A stretch of 64,000 bases of DNA, taken from contig UQWU01000001.1 of NCBI GenBank assembly GCA_900544885.1, positions 40,552 to 104,551 on the forward strand, read 5' to 3'. Position 1 is the stretch's first letter. The number at the start of each line of letters is the position of its first letter. A program made the position numbers and the translations under genes. A model generated the notes under the pieces. It searched no databases. It had not been told where the DNA came from and worked only from the letters and a program-made list of their open reading frames with translations. The DNA is from an uncultured Phascolarctobacterium sp. Lineage in GTDB: Bacteria; Bacillota; Negativicutes; Acidaminococcales; Acidaminococcaceae. Of the stretch, positions 43,028-52,300 are shown piece by piece.

Positions 43028-44775
43028 AAATTTATATCACCCTCATAGACATCGCCGCTAATAGGATCAGCAGTTACTAAACTGCCATCAGGTAAAAGTT
43101 CTGTGGCCTTAGCTGCACCGACGATAACAGGAACACCACAGGTTACTCCTACGATAGCTGTTGAGGAAGTAAGTCCGCCCTCCTCGGCAATAATCGCCCC
43201 TGCCTTCTTCGCTGCTAATGCCGCATATTCATCATTCAGCATATCAACTACTAAAATATCCCCCTGCTGTAGCTTCTGCTCAAAATCTTCCGCAGTACGG
43301 CAGACACAGATATGCCCCTTTACCGAACGACAGCCGATACCTGTACCGCTGATTAATTTGTTACCGACCGTAACGACTTTAATCAGATTGGTACTGCCAG
43401 GAGTACCGATGGGCACACCTGCCGTAATAACAACAGTAGTACCGTCCTTAATAGCCTGATTATGCAGGGCACACTCCAAAGAAATTTCAATCATCGAATC
43501 AGTATCCATAGAATAAGGTCCATTTAAGGGCAAAACACCCCAATATAATTGCATGGCACGAACAGTGGCAGGCACGCGGGAAACGGCTACTACCATTGCT
43601 TGCGGTTTATATTTAGCAATCATACGGGCTGTGAATCCTGATTCTGTAATTGTTAAAATTGTATCTGCTTTTATTTCCTGAGCTATTTGTACCGTGGCAT
43701 GACTAATAGCATCAGTGGAGTGTATCTTTTCACTGATACCCTTTTTTTGGAAAATATTTACATAGTCCAAAGACTGTTCGGTACGCTCGGCAATTTTCGC
43801 CATAGTTTGGACAGCTTCCAAAGGATATTTGCCGGACGCTGTTTCGCCACTCAACATTATCACATCAGTACCGTCAAAAATAGAATTGGCCACGTCACTT
43901 GCTTCCGCTCTAGTTGCACGATAACTATTAATCATGCTTTCCAGCATCTGCGTTGCAGTAATGACCGGCTTACCTGCTTTATTGCAACGGGCAATGATAT
44001 CCTTCTGTACTAAAGGTACATCCTCAGTCGGAATCTCTACGCCAAGATCTCCACGTGCTACCATAATACCGTCGCTCACATTGATAATTTCTTCAATATG
44101 CTCTACGCCGGCAGCATTTTCAATCTTGGAGATAATCCCCATCTGCTTACCACATTCCTCCAGAACCTTACGGATTGCAATAACATTATCAGCATTCTGT
44201 ACAAAGGAGGCAGCAATATAATCCATACCATGCTCTGCAGCAAAGATAATATCACTTTTATCCTGTTCTGATAAAAAGGGTAAATTTAATTCAATACCGG
44301 GACAAGCTACACGTTTACGGGAGCTTAATTCACCGCCATTGACAACCTCGGTATGAATTTCTTGTCCATCGATTTTAGTTACGCGCAAAGACAATAAGCC
44401 GTCAGCCAAAAGAATACGACTGCCAACTTGTACCTCTTTAGGTAAATCGATGTAATTAACATGGGCTTTATGTTGGTCACCAAGATAATCATCCGTAGTC
44501 AGACAGAATTCATCGCCTTCGTGCAGATATATTTTCTCTGCAGCAAAAAGTCCTAAACGCATCTCCGGACCTTTCGTATCTGCAATGGTGGCAATCACCT
44601 TACCCACATTTTGTGCAGCCTTGCGAACTAACGCTAAACGCTTTTCATGCTCAGCATAGTTACCATGGGAAAAATTAAAACGAGCCAGGTCCATACCATC
44701 CTGCATCATCTGCTCTAAAAGCTCAACATTGTCGGTACTAGGACCAACTGTACAGATAATCTTCGTTTTTTTCAT
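43024..44775 (-). CDS. pyk: Pyruvate kinase with C-terminal PEP-utiliser mobile domain
   Basis: About 583 residues. The core has KTKIICTVGPSTDN, RFNFSHG, ISKIENAAGVEHIEEI, the MVARGDLGVEIP metal site and QKDIIARCNKAGKPVITATQMLESM. A C-terminal extension (about 480-583; GGLTSSTAIVGVTCGVPVIVG) is the ECTS/PEP-utiliser domain found in Bacillus-type enzymes. It makes pyruvate and ATP from PEP. ATG 44775 (MKKTKII) has GGAGGTG upstream; earlier starts would add an unrelated head. It leads the ribose operon. Confidence 0.95.
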   Translation of the reverse strand: MKKTKIICTVGPSTDNVELLEQMMQDGMDLARFNFSHGNYAEHEKRLALVRKAAQNVGKVIATIADTKGPEMRLGLFAAEKIYLHEGDEFCLTTDDYLGDQHKAHVNYIDLPKEVQVGSRILLADGLLSLRVTKIDGQEIHTEVVNGGELSSRKRVACPGIELNLPFLSEQDKSDIIFAAEHGMDYIAASFVQNADNVIAIRKVLEECGKQMGIISKIENAAGVEHIEEIINVSDGIMVARGDLGVEIPTEDVPLVQKDIIARCNKAGKPVITATQMLESMINSYRATRAEASDVANSIFDGTDVIMLSGETASGKYPLEAVQTMAKIAERTEQSLDYVNIFQKKGISEKIHSTDAISHATVQIAQEIKADTILTITESGFTARMIAKYKPQAMVVAVSRVPATVRAMQLYWGVLPLNGPYSMDTDSMIEISLECALHNQAIKDGTTVVITAGVPIGTPGSTNLIKVVTVGNKLISGTGIGCRSVKGHICVCRTAEDFEQKLQQGDILVVDMLNDEYAALAAKKAGAIIAEEGGLTSSTAIVGVTCGVPVIVGAAKATELLPDGSLVTADPISGDVYEGDINL

Positions 44776-44791
44776 CAGCCGCACCTCCATA

Positions 44792-44986
44792 TTAGCCATG
44801 AAATTTATGCTCGCACAGTACCTCGTAAGCATCCTCAGCTTCGGATACAGGTACGCAAATTTCATAAGCCTTACTATGTTTACCGCCAGTAGTTTTTAAC
44901 TTAATCAGAAAGCCGTTTTCTGAGAGCATCTTGCGGATGCCCTCAGCTTGGCTTTCAGTAGCAGCGATATAGATAGTTTTCCACAT
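44792..44986 (-). CDS. Small DUF2007-like protein
   Basis: A 64-residue protein (MWKTIYIAATESQAEGI... VSEAEDAYEVL) with the beta-alpha-beta look of DUF2007/putative signal-transducing small proteins, often found next to central metabolic genes. It ends 16 bp before pyk and is in the same operon. Function unknown; the fold assignment is from pattern only. Confidence 0.7.
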   Translation of the reverse strand: MWKTIYIAATESQAEGIRKMLSENGFLIKLKTTGGKHSKAYEICVPVSEAEDAYEVLCEHKFHG

Positions 44987-45009
44987 CTCTATGACCTCGC
45001 TGCTATAAA

Positions 45010-46209
45010 TTAATTTTCCTTGTAAGCTTTGATTTTAGCAATCAACAGCGGCAGAACTTCATTAACATCACCAACGATACCATAATGTGCAACGGAGAAA
45101 ATCGGTGCATTAGCATCTTTGTTAATAGCGATGATAATATCGGATTCTTTCATGCCGGAAATATGTTGGATTGCACCGCTGATGCCGCAAGCAAAATACA
45201 GATGCGGCGCAACAGTTTTGCCGGATTGACCAACTTGTTGAGAGTGAGTCAGCCAGCCTTCGTCAACAACAGCACGAGTACCGCTAATTGCAGAGTTTTC
45301 GAACAGAGCAGCCAATTCTTCCAGCATAGCAAATTTATCTTTGCTGCCCATACCACGGCCGCCTGCAACTAATACTTCAGCGTCTTCAATTTTAATCATG
45401 TTACCGCTGGTCAAAGCTTCTTTTTGCACTAATTCTACTTTGTTTTCTGCACCTGCAGCCGGAGTAAAGTTGATGATTTCACCGGTACGTGCAGCATCAG
45501 CAATCAAAGCTTTGAATACTTTAGGACGTACAGTACCCATTTGCGGACGATGTTCGTCGCAGATAATAGTAGCATAGATGTTACCGCCAAGTGCAGGACG
45601 AGTCCAAGCAACCAGCTTATCTTCAGTCATATCCAAAGCAGTGCAGTCAGCGCACAGACCGGTATGCAAGCGAGCAGCTACACGCGGAGCCAAATCACGG
45701 CCGTCAGCAGTAGCACCTAAGAGCAATGCGGAAGGTTTGTATTCTTTAGCCAATTGGCAAATAGCGTCAGTGTAAAGCTCGGTGTTGTAATCAGCATATT
45801 TAGCATCAACAACTACATAAACCTTATCAGCACCTGCAGCGATTAATTTTTGCGGCAGTTCGCCTGCTTCAGCAGCAAATAAAAATGCGCAGCATTTTTC
45901 GCCTGCTTTAGCAGCCAGTTCGCGAGCAGCACCCAGTAATTCGTAGGTTACGCCCATCGGTTCACCGTCTTCTAATTCGGCGATAACCCACATATCACTG
46001 CCTTCGTTATTTTCTACTTCTTGTTTTTCAACAGCATTACCAGCAGAAATAGCTTCAACCGGGCATTCATGAACGCAAGCACCGCAAGAAATGCAGGTAT
46101 CTTCATCAATCATTGCTTTGCCGTCTACCATACTAATTGCACCAACAGGGCACACAGCTACGCAGGACTCGCAGCCAATACATTTATCTCTATCAACTTT
46201 CATTGCCAT
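45010..46209 (-). CDS. etfA: Electron transfer flavoprotein alpha subunit with N-terminal 2x[4Fe-4S] ferredoxin domain
   Basis: About 399 residues. Residues 1-60 carry [12 protein letters not shown] and [12 protein letters not shown], two [4Fe-4S] clusters. The ETF-alpha part follows (about 72-399) with the FAD region [15 protein letters not shown] and [22 protein letters not shown]. With EtfB it carries electrons to or from an acyl-CoA dehydrogenase or quinone; the ferredoxin head suggests ferredoxin coupling. ATG 46209 is used because GAGGTG lies 6 nt before it. No dehydrogenase gene is adjacent. Confidence 0.93.
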   Translation of the reverse strand: MAMKVDRDKCIGCESCVAVCPVGAISMVDGKAMIDEDTCISCGACVHECPVEAISAGNAVEKQEVENNEGSDMWVIAELEDGEPMGVTYELLGAARELAAKAGEKCCAFLFAAEAGELPQKLIAAGADKVYVVVDAKYADYNTELYTDAICQLAKEYKPSALLLGATADGRDLAPRVAARLHTGLCADCTALDMTEDKLVAWTRPALGGNIYATIICDEHRPQMGTVRPKVFKALIADAARTGEIINFTPAAGAENKVELVQKEALTSGNMIKIEDAEVLVAGGRGMGSKDKFAMLEELAALFENSAISGTRAVVDEGWLTHSQQVGQSGKTVAPHLYFACGISGAIQHISGMKESDIIIAINKDANAPIFSVAHYGIVGDVNEVLPLLIAKIKAYKEN

Positions 46210-46219
46210 TACATTCACC

Positions 46220-47014
46220 TCAGCGAGAAATAATTTTTGCTTCTACCAATTTATTGAACAACAGCTCAACATTTTTTGCAGCGTCTTCTTCAGCGAAAAT
46301 TTCGCTTTCAATGGCCGGCGGGCACGGAGTAAAGGATTTTCTTACTTTAGTCGGAGAACCAGCCAGACCTACGTTAGCCTCGTCAACACCCATATCTGCA
46401 ATAGTCAGTGTAGGAATTTTAGCTTTACGAGCTTTCATTTTGCCTTTAATGCTAGCAAAACGCGGCTCTTTTTCAGCTTTGGTAACAGTTACCAGCAGCG
46501 GAGCTGCAGCAGCTAAAGTCATAGAACTGCTTTCGTTTTCACGAACAGCAACAAATTTGCCATCTGCAAAATTTAAGGAAAGAGCACCGGTGATTTGCGG
46601 AATACCTAAATGTTCAGCGATTTCAGGACCAACTTGAGCGGTGTCGCCATCAACAGCTTGTTTACCACACAGTACCAAATCATACTCACCGATATGTTTG
46701 ATTGCAGCAGCCAGTGCAATACTGGTAGCCATAGTATCAGAGCCGGCCAGAGCACGGTCACTGATTAATACTGCATCGTCAGCGCCCATAGCAATTGCTT
46801 CTTTGAGTACATCGGTTGCTTGAGGCAGACCCATAGTAATAACAGTTACTTTAGCGCCTTCTTTATCCTTCAGGCACAGAGCAGCTTCCAAAGCTTGACG
46901 GTCAAAAGGATTCATGATGTTTTCAACACCCTCACGCAATAAAGTATTAGTTTCGGGGTTGAATTTTACGGTTGCCGTATCCGGCACTTGTTTAATACAA
47001 ACTATAATATTCAT
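46220..47014 (-). CDS. etfB: Electron transfer flavoprotein beta subunit
   Basis: A 264-residue ETF-beta: MNIIVCIKQVPDTATVKF, NPFDRQALEAAL, LVLCGKQAVDGDTAQVGPEIAEHLGI and the recognition-loop region toward LTIADMG. Partner of the EtfA encoded 10 bp downstream. ATG 47014 has AAGGAGG 7 nt upstream; the longer 47065 start lacks a ribosome site. Confidence 0.94.
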   Translation of the reverse strand: MNIIVCIKQVPDTATVKFNPETNTLLREGVENIMNPFDRQALEAALCLKDKEGAKVTVITMGLPQATDVLKEAIAMGADDAVLISDRALAGSDTMATSIALAAAIKHIGEYDLVLCGKQAVDGDTAQVGPEIAEHLGIPQITGALSLNFADGKFVAVRENESSSMTLAAAAPLLVTVTKAEKEPRFASIKGKMKARKAKIPTLTIADMGVDEANVGLAGSPTKVRKSFTPCPPAIESEIFAEEDAAKNVELLFNKLVEAKIISR

Positions 47015-47055
47015 TTGCATCCTCCTTGCAATGTTATTTACACAGTCTTCTCTAT

Positions 47056-47085
47056 ATTTTAACATTTTTCAGGACAAACTTTCAA
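47056..47085 (-). promoter_or_regulatory. etfBA promoter
   Basis: On the minus strand TTGAAA (47085-47080), 18-bp spacer and TAAAAT (47061-47056), about 40 bp before etfB. Confidence 0.6.
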
Positions 47086-47153
47086 GTCTATCACTGAATA
47101 AATATCAAAACACTAGGGAAACACAATGTGTAAATATACAAAATAAATTAATT

Positions 47154-50100
47154 TTATCTATATACAATAGTATCTTGACCAAGAATTTTAAAAATCGCTT
47201 CTGCAAAATCAGGATTCTTACTATCAACCCAGAAATCACTAGTAGTTTTAATAATTTTTCGTGAGCCCATCAGCTTTAAGTACACCACATCTTCACCTCG
47301 AAAGCGACGGAAAACCTGCATTAGTTCTCTTTGGACTAAAGGATTTTCTAAATGTGCTGCAATAACTAACATCAATTCTCTCGGTTCTTCATTCGATAAT
47401 TTATGCACCGACATAGCGATAATTTTACTTTCGCGTTCATCGATACTAAATCGTCCTTCAATACCGACAATATTATCCTGATAAATCTCTCTGACTGCAG
47501 TATGATAAATTTTCGGAAAAGCAATGACAGATAAACGGCCAGTAAAATCTTCTAATGTCATAATCGCCATGCTATCGCCTTTTTTAGTATTTTTTATCTT
47601 ACAATCAGTGATAATACCTGCTACTTTCACCCTCTGGCCATCGGCAATACTTGTTTCACCGACAAATTGGTGCAGAGGCATATATTTCCGTAATACCTTT
47701 TGGTAATCATTAAGAGGATGTCCTGTAACATAAAAACCTAATAGTTCTTTTTCATTCTGCAAGAGAACCTGGATAGGCATTTCTTCTAAATCGGGCAGCT
47801 TTATTTCGTTGATTACCGTTTCTTCCTCCCCAAACAAGCCGATTTGACCACTAGCACGGTCTTTTTGCACCGCTGCACCCATATCGGCTGCCTGGTCCAT
47901 AATTGCTAACAGTTGGGAGCGTTTCGCACCAAAGGAATCCATAGCACCACATTTTATCAAGTTTTCTATCACACGCTTATTAACTACACGCATATTCACA
48001 CGATTACAGAAATCACTTAACGAGATAAACGGTCCATCAGCCTCACGAGCAGCAATAATCTCTTTAACTGCCCCCTCGCCTGCACTTTTGATACCTGCTA
48101 AACCGAAACGGATAGATTTATTAGCGTGAACAGTAAAATCTACACCGGATTCATTAACATCAGGTGGTAAAATAGCAATATTATCATTCCTGCAGATGTT
48201 GATATAATAACCAATTTTATCACCATCACTGATAACGCTATTTAAAAACGCCGCCATAAACTGCGGACGATAATGTGCCTTTAAATACGCTGTCTGATAA
48301 GCAACCAATGCATAAGCGACGGAGTGAGATTTATTAAAACCATAACCGGCGAAATGTTGCAGTAAAGCAAAGATTTTTTCACTTAGTTCTTCAGGAATAT
48401 CATGCTCTTTTTTTGCACCCTGTACAAAAGCATCTTTCATGGAATCCAGTACCGAAGCTTTTTTCTTACCCATAGCACGACGCAAAATATCGGCCTGACC
48501 AAGAGTAAAGCCGGCCAAAGCAGAGGTAATCTGCATAACCTGTTCCTGATACAAAATAACACCATAAGTATCACGTAAGATTGGCTCCATTAAAGGGTGT
48601 AAAACCTCGGCGGTACGTTGACCATGACGACCGGCAATGAAATCTTCTGCCATACCTGTGCCTAAAGGACCAGGGCGATACAAAGCTACTAACGGTATTA
48701 AATCCTCAAAGCTTTCCGGTGCCAAGTCCATAACAAGTTTCGTAATACCTGCAGATTCTAACTGAAAAACACAACTTGTGTCGCCGTCTCGCAACATTTT
48801 ACACGTTGCTTCATCTGCCAATGGTATATTGTCAATATCTACTACTTCACCAGTTGTTTCCTTGATAAAACGCAGGCAGTCACCAATAACAGTTAAAGTA
48901 CGTAGACCTAAAAAGTCCATCTTCAGCAGACCAAGACCCTCTACCTCGTCCTTATCATATTGGGTAATAACACCATCCTCACTGCCTAACTGTAAGGGAA
49001 CATAATCTTTTAAATCTCGCGGAGCTATAATAACACCTGCGGCATGAGTACCTGCATTACGCGGTAGTCCTTCAACGCTTTTAGCTAAATCAATAATCTG
49101 CTTTACTTCAGGACGTGTTTCATAAGCTTCTTTTAAATCATTGCTAGAATTTAAAGCTTTATCTAAAGTAATCCCCAGTTCGCGGGGAATCATCTTGGCA
49201 ATTTCATCGCACACCGCATAACTGATCCCCAAAGCTTTACCAACGTCGCGAACAGCAGCCCGAGCTTGCAAGGTACCAAAGGTAATAATCTGTGCCACAC
49301 GCTCCTTGCCATAACGACGCACTACATAATCAAGTACCTGATTACGCTTCACGTAGCAGAAGTCCGTATCAATATCAGGCATACTAACACGTTCGGGATT
49401 TAAGAAACGTTCAAACAACAGATTGTATTTCAAGGGATCGATATTCGTAATCGCCAGTAAATAAGCCACTAAACTGCCTGCCGCACTACCACGTCCTGGT
49501 CCGACAGGAATATCATGACTGCGACAATAGTTGATAAAATCCCAGACAATCAAAAAATAACAGGCATAACCCATCTGATTAATAATTTTCAGCTCAAATT
49601 CTAAACGCTCGCGGACTTTATCATCCACTACTTTATAACGTTTAGGCATCGCCGTTTTGCATAAATGACGCAGATAACTTACGGCATCATAGCCCTCAGG
49701 TACTGGGAACTCTGGTAAGAGTAAATGACCGAACTCCATGGTCACATGACAACGGTCAGCAATTTTTGCCGTATTCTCTAAAGCTTCCGGTACATCACCA
49801 AAAAGCTCCGCCATTTCCTCGTAGCTTTTCAAATAAAAACTATCATTAGGAAAACGCATTCGGTCAGGCTCATCCACAGTGCTGGTGGTCTGAATACATA
49901 AAAGAATGTCCTGAGCCTCCGCATCCTCCTTACGCACATAGTGTAAATCGTTAGTAGCAACAAGGCCTACGCCAAATTCTTGTGCCAACTTCTTCAGGCC
50001 ACGAGCCACCTTATGTTCTTCCGGTAAATCGTGGTCTTGAATTTCTAAGAAATAATTATCCTTCCCGAAAATATCGATATATTCCTGCACACATCTGCGA

Positions 50101-50558
50101 GCTCCATCCATGTTATCCTGCAAAATCAATACAGGCAGTTCGCCGGCTACGCAGGCACTTAAACAAATAATACCCTCACTATATTGGCGTAATACATCCT
50201 TGTCGATACGCGGTTTATAATAAAAACCTTCTATCTGACCTGTGCTGACGATTTTCATCAGATTGTGATAGCCTGTATCATTTTCAGCTAATAAAATCAA
50301 ATGGAACATACCGCGATTATTTTTCTCGAAATGGGACCCGGTCGTTAAATAAACCTCGCAGCCGATAATCGGCTTAATCCCCTGTTTGGTACATTCCTGA
50401 TAAAACTCTACTGCACCATACATAACACCATGATCTGTAATCGCCAAGCTGTCCATGCCTAACTCTTTAGCATAAGCAACCAGCTCAGGAATCTTCGACG
50501 CACCGTCAAGCAGACTGTATTCTGTATGGACATGTAGATGTGTAAAACGCTTTGTCAT
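47154..50558 (-). CDS. dnaE: DNA polymerase III alpha subunit DnaE
   Basis: An 1134-residue C-family polymerase: N-terminal PHP domain (FTHLHVHTEYSLLDG, AITDHGVMYGA), palm with VGPGRGSAAGSLVAYLL and MPDIDTDF (catalytic Asp), fingers, tandem helix-hairpin region, then an OB domain near 985-1060 (VKVAGIITDCKIKNTKKG). It has no exonuclease insertion, so it is DnaE rather than PolC. It is the replicative or lagging-strand polymerase. GAGGTAAG precedes its ATG. Confidence 0.96.
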   Translation of the reverse strand: MTKRFTHLHVHTEYSLLDGASKIPELVAYAKELGMDSLAITDHGVMYGAVEFYQECTKQGIKPIIGCEVYLTTGSHFEKNNRGMFHLILLAENDTGYHNLMKIVSTGQIEGFYYKPRIDKDVLRQYSEGIICLSACVAGELPVLILQDNMDGARRCVQEYIDIFGKDNYFLEIQDHDLPEEHKVARGLKKLAQEFGVGLVATNDLHYVRKEDAEAQDILLCIQTTSTVDEPDRMRFPNDSFYLKSYEEMAELFGDVPEALENTAKIADRCHVTMEFGHLLLPEFPVPEGYDAVSYLRHLCKTAMPKRYKVVDDKVRERLEFELKIINQMGYACYFLIVWDFINYCRSHDIPVGPGRGSAAGSLVAYLLAITNIDPLKYNLLFERFLNPERVSMPDIDTDFCYVKRNQVLDYVVRRYGKERVAQIITFGTLQARAAVRDVGKALGISYAVCDEIAKMIPRELGITLDKALNSSNDLKEAYETRPEVKQIIDLAKSVEGLPRNAGTHAAGVIIAPRDLKDYVPLQLGSEDGVITQYDKDEVEGLGLLKMDFLGLRTLTVIGDCLRFIKETTGEVVDIDNIPLADEATCKMLRDGDTSCVFQLESAGITKLVMDLAPESFEDLIPLVALYRPGPLGTGMAEDFIAGRHGQRTAEVLHPLMEPILRDTYGVILYQEQVMQITSALAGFTLGQADILRRAMGKKKASVLDSMKDAFVQGAKKEHDIPEELSEKIFALLQHFAGYGFNKSHSVAYALVAYQTAYLKAHYRPQFMAAFLNSVISDGDKIGYYINICRNDNIAILPPDVNESGVDFTVHANKSIRFGLAGIKSAGEGAVKEIIAAREADGPFISLSDFCNRVNMRVVNKRVIENLIKCGAMDSFGAKRSQLLAIMDQAADMGAAVQKDRASGQIGLFGEEETVINEIKLPDLEEMPIQVLLQNEKELLGFYVTGHPLNDYQKVLRKYMPLHQFVGETSIADGQRVKVAGIITDCKIKNTKKGDSMAIMTLEDFTGRLSVIAFPKIYHTAVREIYQDNIVGIEGRFSIDERESKIIAMSVHKLSNEEPRELMLVIAAHLENPLVQRELMQVFRRFRGEDVVYLKLMGSRKIIKTTSDFWVDSKNPDFAEAIFKILGQDTIVYR

Positions 50559-50618
50559 AATTACTTACCTCATAATATATAAACAAATAATCGTCGATGA
50601 CGCTTATGTAAATCTCCC

Positions 50619-52001
50619 TTAGTTTTTTTCGCTTTCACCCCAGAAAAGACCTGCTAAAAGAAAAATTAAATTGTAAATTAACGCAGGAAACAGGCTGTGG
50701 ATATGCCAAGACGAAATATGATCCCAAAACAAAGCAGCAAACACACCTGCCCCCATGGAAGCCACACCCATAGAAGCACGGATACGTCCAGGATGCATAA
50801 TACAGAACGTCAAGGGCAGAAAAATCGCACTACCGCGTAAAGCCATGGAAAGATAATTCCAAGACAAAATCGTAGAATCTAAATGTAAAAAGACAAACAC
50901 AATGGCCAGACAAGTTACTGTCAAAACTGTAAAACGACTAGCCCATAACAGTGTTGCTGCCCGAGCATTACACCATAGCTTGCGGATAATATCCTGTGAA
51001 ATTAAAGTGCCTACGCCTAGGGATAGACCTGCAATAGAGCTGAGGGCAGATAAAAGCACACCTGCCAAGCCCATACCACCAAGCCAAGGTGGCAGATACA
51101 TGGTTAAATACATGGGCAGAGCATCAATAGAATTTATTTCCGGATGATGCAGATGCATGAACATACCGATGACCACTGAGGGCAAGCCCACAGGAATAAC
51201 TATCAGTGCCGCCACACTGCAACCTACAGTAGCTGTTCTGCTATCCTTAGCACTGAATAGAGCTTGAATATAAGTCTGCGTAGAAATAACACCGATAATC
51301 ATAGCACCTAAACAGAATAAAGCATCCTCTCTGCCATTACCCATCAAGCTGAACCAATGCTGCTCAGGAAACAATGTATGCATACCGCTAACACCGCCCA
51401 TATCCTGAAAAGCCCAAAAGCCGCCGACAAAAATAGTAGCAAAGATAACCAGCATCTTCATGATTCCTGCCATACCGCTACCGCTGATGCCGCCAAAGAA
51501 AACGAAGCCTGCTGTAATAACTAAAATCAACACAGCCGCTACAGGTAAGGTAACCTGAAATAAGCCTGCTAATAAATGTAAACCTGTCAAAGTACTTGAC
51601 ACGATACTGAAAAAAATGCCTGCGCAGGAGGAAAAAATAGCAATCCAACCAGCCGGCTTACCATAATTTAGCACCAAGAACTCGGCAATGGTCGTCAATT
51701 TACTCTGACGCAAAGGCGCTGCATAAAAAAAGGCCATCAGCAAGAGAGCAATACCACTGCCCAAAGTAAACCACCAAGCCGTCAAGCCTAATTTAAAGCC
51801 TAGCTGTGCTGTACCGACAGTAGAAGCACCACCTATAATGGTACCGATGATACTGCCTGCTACCATACCTGCTCCTGCACTACGTCCGCCAACATTATAA
51901 TCATCTGAGGACTTTACCTTGCGAGAAATAATGATTCCTGGAAGCAAAGTAATAAGCAGTGTTATTGCTAAACTCCAAAGATGGGTATTAGAAAGTTCCA
52001 T
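50619..52001 (-). CDS. Sodium:solute symporter (SSS family)
   Basis: A 460-residue membrane protein with about 12-13 transmembrane segments. SSS signs: SSDDYNVGGRSAGAGMVAGSIIGTIIGGASTVGTAQLGF near 30-70 and GLAGVLLSALSSIAGLSLGVGTLISQDI near 305-335. It imports an organic solute with Na+; the substrate cannot be told. ATG 52001 is used instead of TTG 52010, with CAGGAG upstream. Confidence 0.88.
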   Translation of the reverse strand: MELSNTHLWSLAITLLITLLPGIIISRKVKSSDDYNVGGRSAGAGMVAGSIIGTIIGGASTVGTAQLGFKLGLTAWWFTLGSGIALLLMAFFYAAPLRQSKLTTIAEFLVLNYGKPAGWIAIFSSCAGIFFSIVSSTLTGLHLLAGLFQVTLPVAAVLILVITAGFVFFGGISGSGMAGIMKMLVIFATIFVGGFWAFQDMGGVSGMHTLFPEQHWFSLMGNGREDALFCLGAMIIGVISTQTYIQALFSAKDSRTATVGCSVAALIVIPVGLPSVVIGMFMHLHHPEINSIDALPMYLTMYLPPWLGGMGLAGVLLSALSSIAGLSLGVGTLISQDIIRKLWCNARAATLLWASRFTVLTVTCLAIVFVFLHLDSTILSWNYLSMALRGSAIFLPLTFCIMHPGRIRASMGVASMGAGVFAALFWDHISSWHIHSLFPALIYNLIFLLAGLFWGESEKN

Positions 52002-52144
52002 ATAGCTCAACTCCTGTTTTTTCTTCTATAATTATTATAGAAAACTAGCATTATAATATCCTTATAGTATACCACGAAAGCTGTTTTTAAGAAACCTTTG
52101 TTCAAGCTTGGTATTTTATGAAATAAATAATTTAAAGCAAATTA

Positions 52145-52173
52145 TTGCAGAGATGTTTAATATTTTGTATAAT
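52145..52173 (+). promoter_or_regulatory. Promoter of the hydrogenase operon
   Basis: TTGCAG (52145-52150), 17-bp spacer and TATAAT (52168-52173). The -10 lies inside the first copy of a 68-bp tandem repeat and is duplicated at 52236-52241, where no equal -35 is present. Confidence 0.6.
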
Positions 52174-52287
52174 TTACGTATACCATTGTATTGATAAATC
52201 TATAATTAGTATATGCTTTGATGTTTAATATTTTGTATAATTTACGTATACCATTGTATTGATAAATCTATAATTAGTATATGCTTT
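52152..52287 (+). repeat. Exact 68-bp tandem duplication before the hydrogenase operon
   Basis: 52152-52219 and 52220-52287 are identical by direct reading. The second copy ends a few bases before the GGAGG ribosome site of the first gene. It lengthens the 5' leader and doubles the -10 element. Confidence 0.92.
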
Positions 52288-52300
52288 TTGGAGGATGAAT

